This document shows, one piece after another, positions 1-11,517 of a stretch of 64,000 nt of DNA. Every line of letters begins with the position of its first letter. The stretch's first letter is position 1. The notes below the pieces were generated by a model. The model searched no databases. It was not told the DNA's origin and saw nothing but the letters and a program-made list of their open reading frames with translations. Source of the DNA: Karstenula rhodostoma CBS 690.94 (taxonomy: Eukaryota > Ascomycota > Dothideomycetes > Pleosporales > Didymosphaeriaceae); assembly GCA_010093485.1 (NCBI GenBank), contig MU001500.1, positions 1,591,478 through 1,655,477 on the forward strand, written 5' to 3'. Position numbers and translations under genes: made by a program.

Positions 1-466
1 CTCACTCCACTCCACGCCCGGCCAACCGACCTGCGACGGACCTGCCATGGGCCCGCTTCTGACGCCTGTGGGTGGGCATGCGAGCGCGCGACAAGGCCAT
101 GCCGCTGCCTGTCCCTGCCAGTCCGTGGCTGAGCACCACGCTCGATGCCCCAATCACCGACCATGCCTCTGACTCCGTTTCAAGCACCCGTTTCAAGCCC
201 GTGCCTGTACGAGAACAATCGGTAGCTATATCTATGTCTGCTTGGTCCCACGACGTGCTTTCTTCTCCTCATCACAACATTCACTTTCCTGTTCGGTAAT
301 TCATCAAGGGCGTGGGAAAGACAGAGTCCATTCGTTCTCTTTGTCTCTTCTTTCTTCCGTGTTTAATTCCAACAATCACTCTCCTTAACTGGTCTACACC
401 ACCACCGCCTAGCAGTCTTGGCACTGTTGTCTTTCGCTTCTCCACTACCCTTTACATCACTTCATA
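1..466. other. Left-edge intergenic and 5' region of the CFEM gene
   Basis: No convincing gene is seen. Short open frames exist on both strands (72-299 plus, 2-196 minus), but neither resembles a known protein. The last 150 bases are pyrimidine-rich, as is common upstream of highly expressed fungal genes, and lead into the start codon at 467. Confidence 0.5.
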
Positions 467-2578
467 ATGAGGACTTCTGTGGCTCTTCTCGTTTCCGGCC
501 TTGCTGTCCAGCAAGTCGCCGCCCACTGGGACCGCCACGCCACCAACTACAACACCCCCGGCTACAACAACAACGAGTGTACCGACAAGCAGAAGGGCGG
601 ATACGACTGGTCCGACCTGAACGACGGCGACAAGCCCGGCAAGTACGACGATTTTGATTTCGGATCCGACTGGTCGTGCTCATCCAAGAAGCACGGCAAG
701 CGCGACCATGTCACCAAGCGCTCTTTCGGAGCCAAGGCCCTCACCAACAGCTGCGCTAAGGAGAAGCCTGCTTCCTTCAGCTGCGACCAGAAGAAGGACG
801 GTTTCTCCGTGACCCACATCGACATCTCCGTTGACCACGATGCCGAACTTGACTTCCACTACAAGATGAAGGACGGCAGCACTTGCAAGCACCGCGCTAG
901 CTGTAAGAAAGAAGGTACCACCGTACAGAACACCCAGTGTGGTGGTGCCCTGTCCGTTGACGTCTACCTCGGCCACAGCAGTGAAGACCGCGACAGCTGT
1001 GACATCGGCGTGCACCAGATCGGCTTTGATTGCGACAAGGGCGAGTCCTACACTCCCCCGCCTCCTTACACTCCCCCGGTCACCTCCGAGGCACCTCCTT
1101 CCACCTCCGAAGTCCCTGTTTCCAGCAGCTCTGAAGTCCCTCCGCCCCCGGAGACCACTGCTCCTCCTCAGACTTCCGACTCCCCGCCGCCGCCCCCAGA
1201 GTCCAGCAGCGAGGGCATCAGGACTCCTATCTGCGGTTACGGTTCGTGCAACAGCGGCTACTCCAACTCGACTGCTCCTCCTACGACACCAGAGACCCCT
1301 AGCACTGAGCTCCCGTCCAGCAGCACTGAAGTACCGACTTCATCGGCCCCAAGCGGCGAGTGCGGCGGATACGGCCAGCCTGCCTGCGAGACCAGCTCTG
1401 CCGTTGAGAGCACTCCCGTTTCCTCGGCTCCTGCTGAGAGCACCCCCGCTGAGAGCACTCCCGTTGAAAGCACTCCTGTAGAGAGCACCCCCGTTGAGTC
1501 TGCCCCAGCTTCATCGGCCCCAAGTAACGAGTGTGGTGGATACGGCCAGCCTGCCTGCGAGACCAGCTCTGCCGTCGAGAGCACTCCCGTTTCCTCGGCT
1601 CCTGCATCGGAGACTGCACCTGCGTCTGAGACTGCCCCGGCAACCTCCTACAACGGCAATGTCCCGTCTTCGCCCGTCTCATCCCAGCCCCCTACTGTCA
1701 CTCCTCCTCCCGGCGGCTACACTCCCCCCGAGTGCCTGCCCAAGTGCCTGAACACGTGGCTCAAGCTCAAGTCTGAGTGCAAGGACAACACCGACTCGGC
1801 CTGCTACTGCAAGATCCCCGACCTGACTGACAACGTCATCGACTGCGTCAAGGCCTACGGCACAGAGGAGGAAGTCAAGCAGGCCCTCTCCTTCTTCGTC
1901 GGTATCTGCGCGCCGCAGATCCCCGAGAACCCGCACATCATCGACAAGTGCAGCGACGTGCCGCTCGCGCCGCCCACCGCGCCCGTCACATCTGCGCCCG
2001 AGACTCCCGCTACCACCGCCGCCCCTGAGCAGCCCGAGACTCCCGCTACTACTCCTGCTGCCCCCGGCTACCCCGAGTCTCCTGCTGCCCCCGGCTACCC
2101 CGAGTCTCCCGCTACTACTCCTGCGCCCGAGAAGCCCGAGACTCCCGCGGCCCCCGGCTACCCTGAGTCTCCCGCTACTACTCCTGCGCCCGCGCAGCCC
2201 GAGACGCCTGCCACCACGCCGGCACCCGCCCCCGAGCAGCCCGTCGACATCCCCTGCACCACCATCACCTACGGCAGCTCCACCTACACCGTGCCCCAGG
2301 TCGGCTTCACGACCGAGGCTCCCGGCGCGCCCGGTGCCAACCCCACTGAGCCCATCGCTCTCTACCCTGCCGCCCCTACCACGCCTGCTCCGGCACCCGC
2401 CTACCCGACCGCGCCCTACCCGGTCGCATCCGGCGCCTCTGGCTTCACGTCGGTTGCCTACCCCACTGGCACTGGCGCTGGCTCGCCTCCTCCGTCGGAG
2501 TTCACCGGCGCGGCCTCTGCGCTGAACGTCAAGGCCGGCATGGCCTTTGGTGCCGCCCTTGCTTTCTTCGCCTTGTAA
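467..2578 (+). CDS. Secreted GPI-anchored CFEM-domain cell wall protein
   Basis: A single-exon 703-residue protein. It opens with a signal peptide (about residues 1-19). A cysteine-containing N-terminal domain (about 20-200) follows and contains KR dibasic sites (KHGKRDH, VTKRSF) that Kex2 could cut. A long Pro/Ser/Thr/Glu linker leads to a CFEM domain at about 425-500 with eight cysteines (ECLPKC, SEC, SACYC, DC, IC, KC). A second PT-rich linker made of ETPATTPA and GYPESPA units follows, then a small-residue and hydrophobic tail typical of a GPI-attachment signal. CFEM proteins are fungal surface proteins; some bind haem or act as effectors. I infer a wall-anchored role here. The linker holds a nearly exact internal duplication around the ECGGYGQPACETSSAVES motif (about 1357-1440 and 1528-1605). 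The N-terminal domain occurs in fungal wall proteins but I cannot name it. Confidence 0.88.
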   Translation: MRTSVALLVSGLAVQQVAAHWDRHATNYNTPGYNNNECTDKQKGGYDWSDLNDGDKPGKYDDFDFGSDWSCSSKKHGKRDHVTKRSFGAKALTNSCAKEKPASFSCDQKKDGFSVTHIDISVDHDAELDFHYKMKDGSTCKHRASCKKEGTTVQNTQCGGALSVDVYLGHSSEDRDSCDIGVHQIGFDCDKGESYTPPPPYTPPVTSEAPPSTSEVPVSSSSEVPPPPETTAPPQTSDSPPPPPESSSEGIRTPICGYGSCNSGYSNSTAPPTTPETPSTELPSSSTEVPTSSAPSGECGGYGQPACETSSAVESTPVSSAPAESTPAESTPVESTPVESTPVESAPASSAPSNECGGYGQPACETSSAVESTPVSSAPASETAPASETAPATSYNGNVPSSPVSSQPPTVTPPPGGYTPPECLPKCLNTWLKLKSECKDNTDSACYCKIPDLTDNVIDCVKAYGTEEEVKQALSFFVGICAPQIPENPHIIDKCSDVPLAPPTAPVTSAPETPATTAAPEQPETPATTPAAPGYPESPAAPGYPESPATTPAPEKPETPAAPGYPESPATTPAPAQPETPATTPAPAPEQPVDIPCTTITYGSSTYTVPQVGFTTEAPGAPGANPTEPIALYPAAPTTPAPAPAYPTAPYPVASGASGFTSVAYPTGTGAGSPPPSEFTGAASALNVKAGMAFGAALAFFAL
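1357..1605 (+). repeat. Internal duplication plus ESTPV mini-repeats in the CFEM gene linker
   Basis: Two copies of a segment of about 80 bp encode ECGGYGQPACETSSAVES and then TPVSSAPA. They are separated by a run of 15-bp units encoding ESTPV/ESTPA. All units are multiples of three, so copy-number change would alter linker length without breaking the frame. Confidence 0.85.
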
Positions 2579-3349
2579 ATGTGTCCGATAATGTGTGTGA
2601 ATACTGATTATTGATAATTGGATGTGCATACCCCACCTCTTTCCTTAACGCATGTTGGGTGCGCATTTCTTTGTATTTTGGGAAAATCCGCGATTGGATC
2701 GCATCGATGGATGTTGAGGCATCCAGCGGTACGGTACTGGTAATAGGCAATTTTTCTATCACTATTTCTTTTGTCTTATAGACTGAATCGAATCGAATCG
2801 TACATGAGTCTTGAAAGATTCGAGCTGCTGGATGTTGTGATGTCAAGTGTGTGCTTGCTTTGAAGTGAATTCATACATTGCGCCCACAGACAGTACATTT
2901 ACAAAACACGAGCCTAAGTACATCCCGCCTGTGTATTCGCCTGTCCTGGTAACGCGGTGTAGGTACTCGACTTTGAGCGATGTTGGTTGCACAGCTTCAC
3001 CATACAGATACACGCCACTGGGGTAACATGGTGTACTCAAGCTTTTGTCCAAGTATATGTAGTACGTGCCGAATTCCTTCAGTTGCTCAATTGTTTGCAA
3101 CCACATCAGGGTTTTATTCGTTGGGAATCTTAAGCAAAATGTCGTGCCAGAGGGGAGGATTATGGTGACAGTCAACGGATGGGCGCGATTCGTGCCACGT
3201 GAGCGCAGCGGACAGGGGTCGCGTGGTGTACAACATGATTGGCCGAGGCGGTCGGCGGCAGATCGACGTCACTGAGCGCGACACCTCGCATCCTGGTCCT
3301 TCCTTGTTGATCCTCCCCCAGGCCCGGGACACCACAGCGGCAAGCAACC
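2579..3349. other. Intergenic, CFEM gene 3' side to NCA2 promoter
   Basis: No gene is supported. A 110-codon open frame on the minus strand (2843-3175) has no recognisable family features. A GCCACGTGAGC motif with a CACGTG E-box lies near 3195, about 150 bases upstream of the NCA2 start. Confidence 0.4.
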
Positions 3350-5580
3350 ATGAGCCTCGTGGTCGAGTACGTTGCGCGTAACGCTGTGTAGTTGCGGCCC
3401 AGCTAACAATAGACAGTCAGATCCGGCGCATCGACAGTCAGCTCGACCGGCTGCAGCTGTCAACAACCAACGACGATGGCGCATTTGCAATAACCGCCGA
3501 GGACATCCACGACCCGCACCGCGTAGCGCGCATAGAACAATTGCAGCGCTTGATCAAGAGCTTGTCGACAACGAACTCGCCGAAGCATTCCCTCGTGCCT
3601 GCGGCCAAGATCCGGTCGATACTGCAGGAGGCGGACATTTCCTCGCAATGTGCAACGTGCGCGTATCTGTTCGAGCTGGACGACTCAGGCAGCTACCACA
3701 GGCAATCGGCCGACGCGCACGAATCTTCCTACGAACACGAGCTGGAATGGCTTCTGCTCAGCAAAGCTACCACCCAAGCCTACGGCTCCGTCCTCTCCAC
3801 GATCCTCGAACAGACCATTCCGCTTGAAGACGATATCTGGTACTGGGATGATATAATCTCGACTTATCGCTTCGCTGGTCTATACTCCATTCAGACCTCT
3901 CCGATCCGCATATACAATTGGTCTAGAGATGTGTATCGCGACGTAAAGGATAGAGGGGGGCGCCTGGCAGTGGATGGCTGGCGAGAGTTCTATACGTTGG
4001 TGCGGGACACAATAAAAGACAGGAATGTCAGAGAGATTCAGCGGAGGGTCGTCAGTCCACTGGGTGTGGCCCGCAATGAGGGCAGGAAAAAGAGCGCAGC
4101 TCTGAGACGAATCAGGTTGAAGAATGCGAATGCTCTGGGACTCTTGCTGGGAGAGGGTCTGGGCAGCGAAAGGTAAGCTTCATGCTCCCATTCAAGGCCG
4201 ATGATGCTGAGTATATGCAGCATACACGAGGAAGGCTTGCAGTCGCCGAGCCAGTACGGAACCTCGGACAAGCGCCATCGATGGAAGAGCACTGTAGCAA
4301 AGAGCATCGCACTCATGGATGCCGTCATACACAACGTCAACGACGTTGACTTGCACGCCGATAAGTTCGACGACTCTGTCGCGGCCATTACCCAGGATGA
4401 TCATTACTACGAGTTACATGAACCCTCAGGAGAGCGCACTGCAACCTCACTCAAGCCCGCTGATGTAGTCGTGAGGTTAGACGGTCTGCTCAGCCACGCT
4501 CTTCCCGCATACACCTCGAACTTCCAGGCCGCTGTCCGTGAGCATGGCCGGCCATCACGTCTCGTTCGCTACTGGTTGCCGGCCTCAATAGCTCTTGTCT
4601 CATCTACCACCATCCTACGTATCGTTATCAATCGCCAAGAAGAAATTATTACTTGGGTCCGCGAATTCGGTCAAACAGTCATCGACTTCTGGTCGAATTG
4701 GGTTGTCGAGCCTGCTAAGAAAGTCATCGGCACCATTCGGCACAACGAAGACAGCGAGGTTTCAATCCTCAGCAAACGAAGCCTGGAATCCGACAGAGCC
4801 AGCCTCGAGCGAATGGTTGTAGACTTTGCTGTACAGAACCCGGAAGGACCCGCCCTTAACGACACCCAAATCGCCGACATCCGTGCCAACGTACGCGAAG
4901 GAGACCTGACGCCCGTCCTGCGGGCTTACGAAAGGGATATACAGAGCCCTGTGAAAGGCGCTATCATGGGTAACTTGGCTAGTGCACTGCTGATACAGGT
5001 ACAAAAGACAAAGGTCGACGTGGAGGTGGCCATGAGCGGCATCGATTCGATCTTGAAGAGCCAGGAGCTACTCTTTGGGTAAGATTCTAGTATTACTCCA
5101 GAAGGCGTTGACTGATCTTGGGCAGATTTATTGGGTTGACTCCAGGCGTGCTCGTGACCGTCGGTGTATACCGGTGGTTGAGGAACATATTCACCGGCCG
5201 AAGGGGCGTCAAGCAGTTCGCGCGACAAGGCCAGCTTCTGCTTATCCTCAGGTACGTCACATGAATACTAGCCGAAAAACAGAAGCGTCTGCTTTGTTTC
5301 TTGTTCGATCACAAACTGACGATCGCACAGAAACATCGACCGCATACTCGTCGGAGCCACACCAAATGAGTTCAAGGAGATCTACTACCGAGACCACGGG
5401 CTGCTCGTCTGCGAAGTACACCTGCTGAGACAAGAAGCCAGCAGAGTGCTTCCACGGCGCATCTTCCACGACTTCCTGCAGGAGATTGACGAGCTGGTTA
5501 ACATCCAGTCTGGGCTGGAGCGGCAGCAGAAGGTGGTTGAGCGTATACGGTGGGCGTACTCGAGGTGGTTCACCTCTTAG
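3350..5580 (+). CDS. NCA2: Nca2-family mitochondrial protein (nuclear control of ATP synthase)
   Basis: Five exons (3350-3366, 3417-4172, 4221-5078, 5126-5251, 5331-5580) give about 668 residues. The start is the ATG at 3350; the first exon ends in phase 2 at GA/GTACGT and joins to read MSLVVDQIRRIDSQLDRL. The NCA2 domain fills the C-terminal half, including the diagnostic LLFGFIGLTPGVLVTVG segment that spans the third intron, and the end of the protein is rich in Arg and Trp. A hydrophobic stretch near YWLPASIALVSSTTILRIVI is a probable membrane segment. In yeast, Nca2 is a mitochondrial membrane protein needed with Nca3 for proper expression of the mitochondrial ATP6/ATP8 mRNA. The length (yeast 616) and the signature fit the family. 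Function in this fungus is inferred from homology. Confidence 0.9.
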
Positions 5581-6406
5581 ACGGTTGCAGGAGAGCATAA
5601 AGGATTGTACAACAGGTGCGCCTTCTTTAGCATAGCGTTATCTCAAATGCAGCACAACAGTTTATTCAGCGTAGGCATGGATCAGGTCGTGGGCGTTGCA
5701 TCTCGGCTGCTGAGCTATGACAGCCTCCCTGCCCGTGTGGAGTGGGCGAGTCGACTGGACCGGCATCCGTGCTCTCGTGTGAAGACGTCGGTCTGTCAGG
5801 CCTCGAAGCGTGCCGGAGTGAGGCGCGCAATGGAGCAGCCCGAGGAAACACAGGTAACAGTGCATGAGTAAGCCTTGTTCTGATGGTCAACACACTTTAG
5901 CCTCTTCGGGATACTTTTCGCCTCATGGAGGAAAGGAAGCATTTTAGCTGTAGGCCAGAAAGCTAAACCATACTTTACTTAGCGCTGGGAATAATAAAGA
6001 AGGCTAATAAAATGCATAGACGGTTAGAACCCTTAGCTGTGAATGTGAGACTATATGGTACGCATGGTCCGGCTTCATGTGCCGTGCATGGTACTGGACC
6101 GGCAGGGTCTCGCGGTGAAGTGTGGCGTATGTGGCGCTAGAACTCCCTTGGCACGGCGCTCCAAGCATCAGCGGACAACGTACAGCGACGCAATCAAATC
6201 GCCCCCGACTCCTCGCAACGCACCCACCACGACCGCTCCGAGGCTGCTGACCATACGCTTCTTACACCCCGGACCTCACCCGACCGCCCTCCTACCGCCC
6301 ATACGTACCCTACACCGCCCGACTCCACCCCGAAGCAACGCGGGCGGGTGCAACACCGCAACCTACTTTACAGACACGCCGCGCAACCCAGTGCACGCAC
6401 ACCACA
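5581..6406. other. Intergenic, NCA2 to SEC4
   Basis: No gene is supported. The plus-strand open frame at 5605-5871 looks accidental. The 250 bases before 6407 are C-rich (CACCC, CCGCCC) and form the likely promoter and 5' UTR of the Rab gene. Confidence 0.4.
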
Positions 6407-7224
<818 letters not shown>

Positions 7225-7599
7225 AGGCGCAGCGATGCAGCACGCACGTTTGGGCTGCATTCGATGGTGCTGGCGCGACGGTGACGGCAAATGGCAAACG
7301 GCCGAAACCATTGCGTAGGTGTCCGCGGAGGCGAAGCGCACCACGCAAGCACGGCAGTCCAGACACACGACCGCGTCGGTCAGACACGCACCGGAGGAGA
7401 CGCATGGAGCTCAGCTCACAGCACTGTGCACCTGTTGGGCGCGAGACGAGAGGAGATGAGATGAGATCAGATCAGATCACGGACCCGGGCATCTTTTCCT
7501 ATTCCCCTAACCTTACCCTACCTTACCTTCTTACTCTACCTCACCTTACCCTTTCTTGAATGGACGTTTCTGATTGTCTCTACACACTGGAGTTTTGGG

Positions 7600-7637
7600 A
7601 CTCGGCTCGGCTCGGCTCGGCTCGACTCGACTCGGCG
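7600..7637. repeat. (CTCGG/CTCGA)n pentanucleotide microsatellite
   Basis: Successive pentamers of the form CTCGG change to CTCGA over about 37 bases in the intergenic gap. Confidence 0.8.
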
Positions 7638-8002
7638 GGGGCTACTACGTACGCACGCACGCGGGTCAGTATGTTGGTTTATACTACTTGCACTACTCTA
7701 CATGACACGTCCCTAGTACCTTTGTTAATGGCATGGTATACTGCACTACACTCCACTGCACTGGGGGTTTCGCGTCCGAGGGTGATGTGTGCTGTGTTGG
7801 AATCGAGGGCGAAGGGGAAGTGGAAGTACCTCTGACGTGAGTGACGTGCGTGACGTGACATACGGCACGCCCGAGAATCAAGACACTCGAGACGAGTTCC
7901 CCTTCCCCCCCGTCAGTCTCTGTTTCTGTTTCTGTTTCTGCGGCACCCGCATCGGCCGGTACTCGTCCTTATTGGCGCCTCGGAGCACGCTCCGCTCCGC
8001 TG

Positions 8003-8050
8003 CCTTGCCTTGCCTTGCCTTGTCTTATCTTCTCTTCTCTTGTCTTGTCT
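8003..8050. repeat. (CTTGC/CTTGT)n pentanucleotide tract
   Basis: Several tandem CTTGC units are followed by degraded CTTGT and CTTCT units. Confidence 0.75.
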
Positions 8051-8230
8051 CACACACCCTCATCGCACTTGCAAGGTGGGCGAGCGAGGTTTGGTATATC
8101 GGATCGGACGTCTTACGTCTTGAATATCTTACATGGCTATGGCTACTTCACACGCGCGTTCCATCTTCTCCGTCCCCGTCCATGTCCCCTCGTGTCATAA
8201 TTCGTGCTCAGCACCGCCTCCCCTAACTCC

Positions 8231-10585
8231 TTACAAGCTCGCCTTCCCCCTACTCTCAAACGGCAGGACCAGCACCAGCAGCCCGCTCGCAATGAACAGG
8301 GCGCCGCTCACGTAGACAGGCGCGCTCGTCTCGAGATTAGCGAACATGGCGACGATGGGCGCCATGATGCCGAAGACGCGGTTCGCCGAGGCGGTGATGG
8401 CGTTGCCCGTGCCGCGGTCCTTTGTGGGGAAGATCTCAGGCGTGTACGAGTAGAGGACGGCGTACATGATGTTGGACATGAAGTTGTAGGCGCAGTTCCA
8501 GCCGAGCAGCGCGCCCGAACTCAGCGCCGTCGTCGAGCAGAACAAAAACACCCCCGTCATCACCGTCGCCCCGGCCAGCGTGCCCTTGCGCCCGATCCGC
8601 GGCTGCTCCACTAGGTACCCGCCTAGCAGGCACCCTGGGATCCCTAGCACCGCGATGATCAGGCTGTTGCGGTAGGTCAGGTAGGTGGAGCCGTCGCCGA
8701 AGTCTGCGCCGCGCGTGGCTTGGATGAAGGGGAGGAAGGCGTTGTAGAGGGGGAAGCCGAGGCCGATGAAGGCCCACACGAGGGTGATGAGGGTGGTGCT
8801 GTAGGCGAGTTTGGGCGTCGCGAAGAGGGCTTTCACGTGGGTTGTGTTGATCTTCTCTAGGTTGCGTTTGACGGCTGCGGCGGCGTGGGAGCGCTGGGGC
8901 GTGGTACCGGGGAGGGCGAGACTGTTGCACGCCTGGAGGTCGTCGAGGGTAAGCGTGGATGTCTTCCCGTTGCGGCGGGCGACTTCGTGGACGACTTTGA
9001 CGGCTTCGGCGTCGTTGCCTTTCCCCATGAGGAACTTGGGCGACTCGTAGATTGTGAAGAAGACGAAGCGCCCGAAGAACATGGCCATGGCGACGCCGCC
9101 GAGCACAATCATGAAGTAGCGCCACCCCATGTTCATGGCCTTGGTGCAGACTGGGTCCGTCTCCTCGCACGTCAGGTCGCCGAGCAGCGGCCACGCGACG
9201 AGCGTCGCGAACACCTGCGCAAGCGCCCAGTCGATGGATAGAACCGTCAGCAACCACTGGTGGCTCCCCGGCAGAAACTCCAGGAAAATCGCCGAATCCA
9301 CGGGCAAGTTGCCGCCTACGCCGATGCTCCAGAGACACGCGAAGACGCCGATGGCAGCAAAGTTGGGGGATCCCGCGGCCGCGAGCCCAAAGACAGCAGT
9401 GATACCAATAGTAGCGTTAAACGCCCAACGGCGGCCGAAGATGTCGCAGCCGAAGCCCCAGAAGACGGCGCCGACGAGGAGGCCGATGTTCTGCGCGAGG
9501 GTGAGGTCTGGGTACAAAGTCAGTAAAATTTTCAAATACTAAGGTAATTAGGTAGAAGTAGGTGTTCCAGCTTCAGCTCGTAACTGATATCTGAGAATTT
9601 CAGACAGTAATATTGGCAGAAACAACCACTTTGTACCCCGGCCATACGTACAGGGGGCGCGGTCGGGGTGGAACTCGAGGCGGATCGGGGGCAGGATGAG
9701 CGAGGTGGCGATGGGCCAGAGGTTGTCCTGGGCCCAACCGAAGCCGACGACGACGAAGAGCTGGGCGGTGTTAGTTGGGGTGGAAGTGGAGATGCTGTGG
9801 TGGATGTGTCTATGGAATGCGTGAAGAAGACGGAAGAGATGGCTCCTGATTGCATAACGAAGACGAAAGAGGTAGCTTCTGAATGCGTAACGAAGATAGA
9901 TGAGGTGGGTCCTGAATGTGTAACGAAGATAGATGAGGTGGATCCTGAATGCGTAACGAAGATAGAAGAGGTAGCTCCAGGCCTGGAAGGTGTTGAAGGT
10001 GAATCTGCACATGGTTGGATAGATGATTTGTTGATCTGAGCGTGACTGGAAGCCATGATGGGCTTGGAGGCCTGTTTTATACACGTAGGATCAGCTCCCA
10101 GTTCCCGTATCCTGTATCTTGGACGGTCTGCCTTTGACTCGGTGTCCTGTGTTAACCCGTTGCCCGTATCCTGGGTGTCTTCATCATCCCATCTACCGTA
10201 TCTGATATCAACTTGGTGTCTTGTTTTTTGAGTGGGCTGGTTCCTGAATCCAGTATCCAGTATCAAGTTGTCGTCTTTTATCCTGAGTGTGTTGGTCCCT
10301 AGATCCCGGATCCCGTATCCCGGATCCCGTATCCTGTATCCCGAGTTGCATGCCTCACTCTTTCCACACCCCTCCATCCCATCTCCCTTCAAAGAAGAAT
10401 AAAACAAAGAACACTCTTACCTGCCACTGATACCTCCCCATCCCAATATCCTGAATCGCCTTATTCAGAACCCTCGCCTTAGCCTCATACACGGGGTCGA
10501 CAGCCCCATCCAGCACCGCCCCAGGCGCCTCCCTCAACACATCATCCACCACCACCTGCCCTCCTCCTTGGTCCTCTCTCCCCAT
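8231..10585 (-). CDS. MFS transporter, sugar/SV2-like family
   Basis: Exons on the minus strand are 10585-10421 (5' end uncertain), 9760-9652 and 9507-8231. The splices read QWQ/LFVVVGFGWAQDNLWP and then DRAPY/LTLAQNIGLLVGAVFW. The C-terminal exon alone has about ten membrane segments and the MFS loop GCDIFGRRWAF, plus YESPKFLMGKG as in the SP/SV2-like porter subfamily, and EIFPTKDRGTGNAI late in the protein. The substrate is not evident; fungal relatives are annotated as sugar or organic-ion porters at the plasma membrane. The frame is open upstream of 10585 to a GTG at 10669, with no upstream in-frame ATG in this exon. The start is therefore either this ATG or lies in an unseen 5' exon. The first intron is unusually long (660 bp) and is filled with repeats. 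Confidence 0.8.
9811..9975. repeat. 33-bp minisatellite, five units, in MFS intron 1
   Basis: Five head-to-tail 33-bp units begin at 9811, 9844, 9877, 9910 and 9943. Each carries the core GCGTAACGAAGATAGA or a variant. The units diverge by a few bases, with the central ones most alike. Because 33 is divisible by three and the unit has no stop in several frames, the array creates spurious open frames on both strands. It lies wholly within the first intron (9761-10420). Confidence 0.9.
10085..10345. repeat. Degenerate GTATCC/GATCCCG repeat cluster in MFS intron 1
   Basis: Dispersed copies of GTATCCTGTATC and GGATCCCGTATCC occur through this stretch, most densely at 10300-10342. They look like the decayed remains of a second tandem array. 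Confidence 0.65.
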
Positions 10586-11517
10586 CCCGTCGCCGTCACC
10601 AAAAGTAAATGCACTACTAGCGTAGTCGGAGCTCAGCAGGCCCTCCCGCTCTTCAAGTTCGTGCGCCACAATGACACACTGCTCCTCTGTATCGAATATG
10701 CAAACTCAATAGAAACCCTACTGAGCTGCGCGCGGCGATGGTGCGGCAGCTGGACGGCGGGAACAGTGGTTGTATTTGTATGGATCGGTGGATGGATGGG
10801 GAGCTGCGAGGTGCGCGAGTGGAGCTGCCTCGCTGGGCTTAGTGTGGGGAAACCCCGGTGCACATGCAGTTCTGTGATCCCTGGCGTCCAATACGCGATG
10901 TCGCCATCGGATGCGGAGATTCGTTATCAACTTGCCCGACCATTCGGTGCCCTTCGCTATGCCATACCAAGTGAGCTTTGTTCGGGCCGCAGGCAGCGCT
11001 CAACGTATTCCCGATTTCCTTTTTCTGGGCTGGGGAGGTTGAGGAAGGTGGATTGGGAACACGGCGATGCGACAGGGAGAGAAGTTGGAGCTGGGTGATG
11101 CGACGGGTGATGGGCTGCGGATGTCGGGATCGGCGCCGCTAGGAACAGGCCGAGGCGAACGAGTGGTCAAGTGGATTCACTCAAGCGGTCTACCCATAAA
11201 TACACAACAGTCAATATCAACCGCAGTGGAGAGCAGTCAAAACATCATGCACATAGACAAGTTTGATGCTGGGTTTGTCCAGAAGATCTAGCTTCTAGCT
11301 CCTTTGCGAGGACTTGCTATGGAAAGTGAAGGGTAAAATCTTGAACGAACCCAGCCCTACCGTCACCTACATCACCAATTAAGCAACTAAAAATCATGAT
11401 TGTTTCAGACGAATTCTCTAGCATGTCTACAGTGCTATGCATGGTGGTACATGGCCAAGCGCCGCCTTCGAAAAGCGTCGAGGCATAACAGCAAAATGTT
11501 CCTCCAACCCCCATGGC
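10586..11517. other. Intergenic, MFS 5' region to RPT6 3' end
   Basis: This holds the probable 5' UTR and promoter of the MFS gene and the 3' UTR of RPT6. A possible small 5' exon of the MFS gene may lie at 10586-10930, but I could not fix one. The 176-codon plus-strand open frame (10568-11098) looks accidental. Confidence 0.4.

Larger units (their letters stand above)
7225..8230. other. Intergenic with simple-sequence tracts, SEC4 to MFS gene (convergent)
   Basis: This 1-kb gap between two convergent genes is rich in low-complexity sequence: GAGAT/CAGAT repeats near 7450, a CCTTA-rich pyrimidine tract at 7496-7556, CTCGG pentamers near 7600-7637, TTTCTG hexamers near 7919-7940 and CTTGC/CTTGT pentamers at 8003-8050. 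No gene is supported. Confidence 0.6.

Noticed and set aside
1679..2629. A 316-codon minus-strand frame opposite the CFEM gene
   Set aside because: Arg/Gly/Ser-rich shadow of the Pro/Thr-rich repeats on the other strand.
2843..3175. A 110-codon minus-strand frame between the CFEM and NCA2 genes
   Set aside because: No family features and it overlaps the probable NCA2 promoter.
9811..9975. Possible CRISPR-like array
   Set aside because: Units are contiguous with no unique spacers, and the genome is fungal.
9668..10039. A 123-codon plus-strand open frame encoding 11-residue ECVTKIDEV-type repeats
   Set aside because: It lies antisense to the MFS gene. Its repeats are the translation of the intronic 33-bp minisatellite, and no start context or family supports a protein.
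10568..11098. A 176-codon plus-strand frame
   Set aside because: No recognisable motif; it overlaps the MFS first exon antisense.
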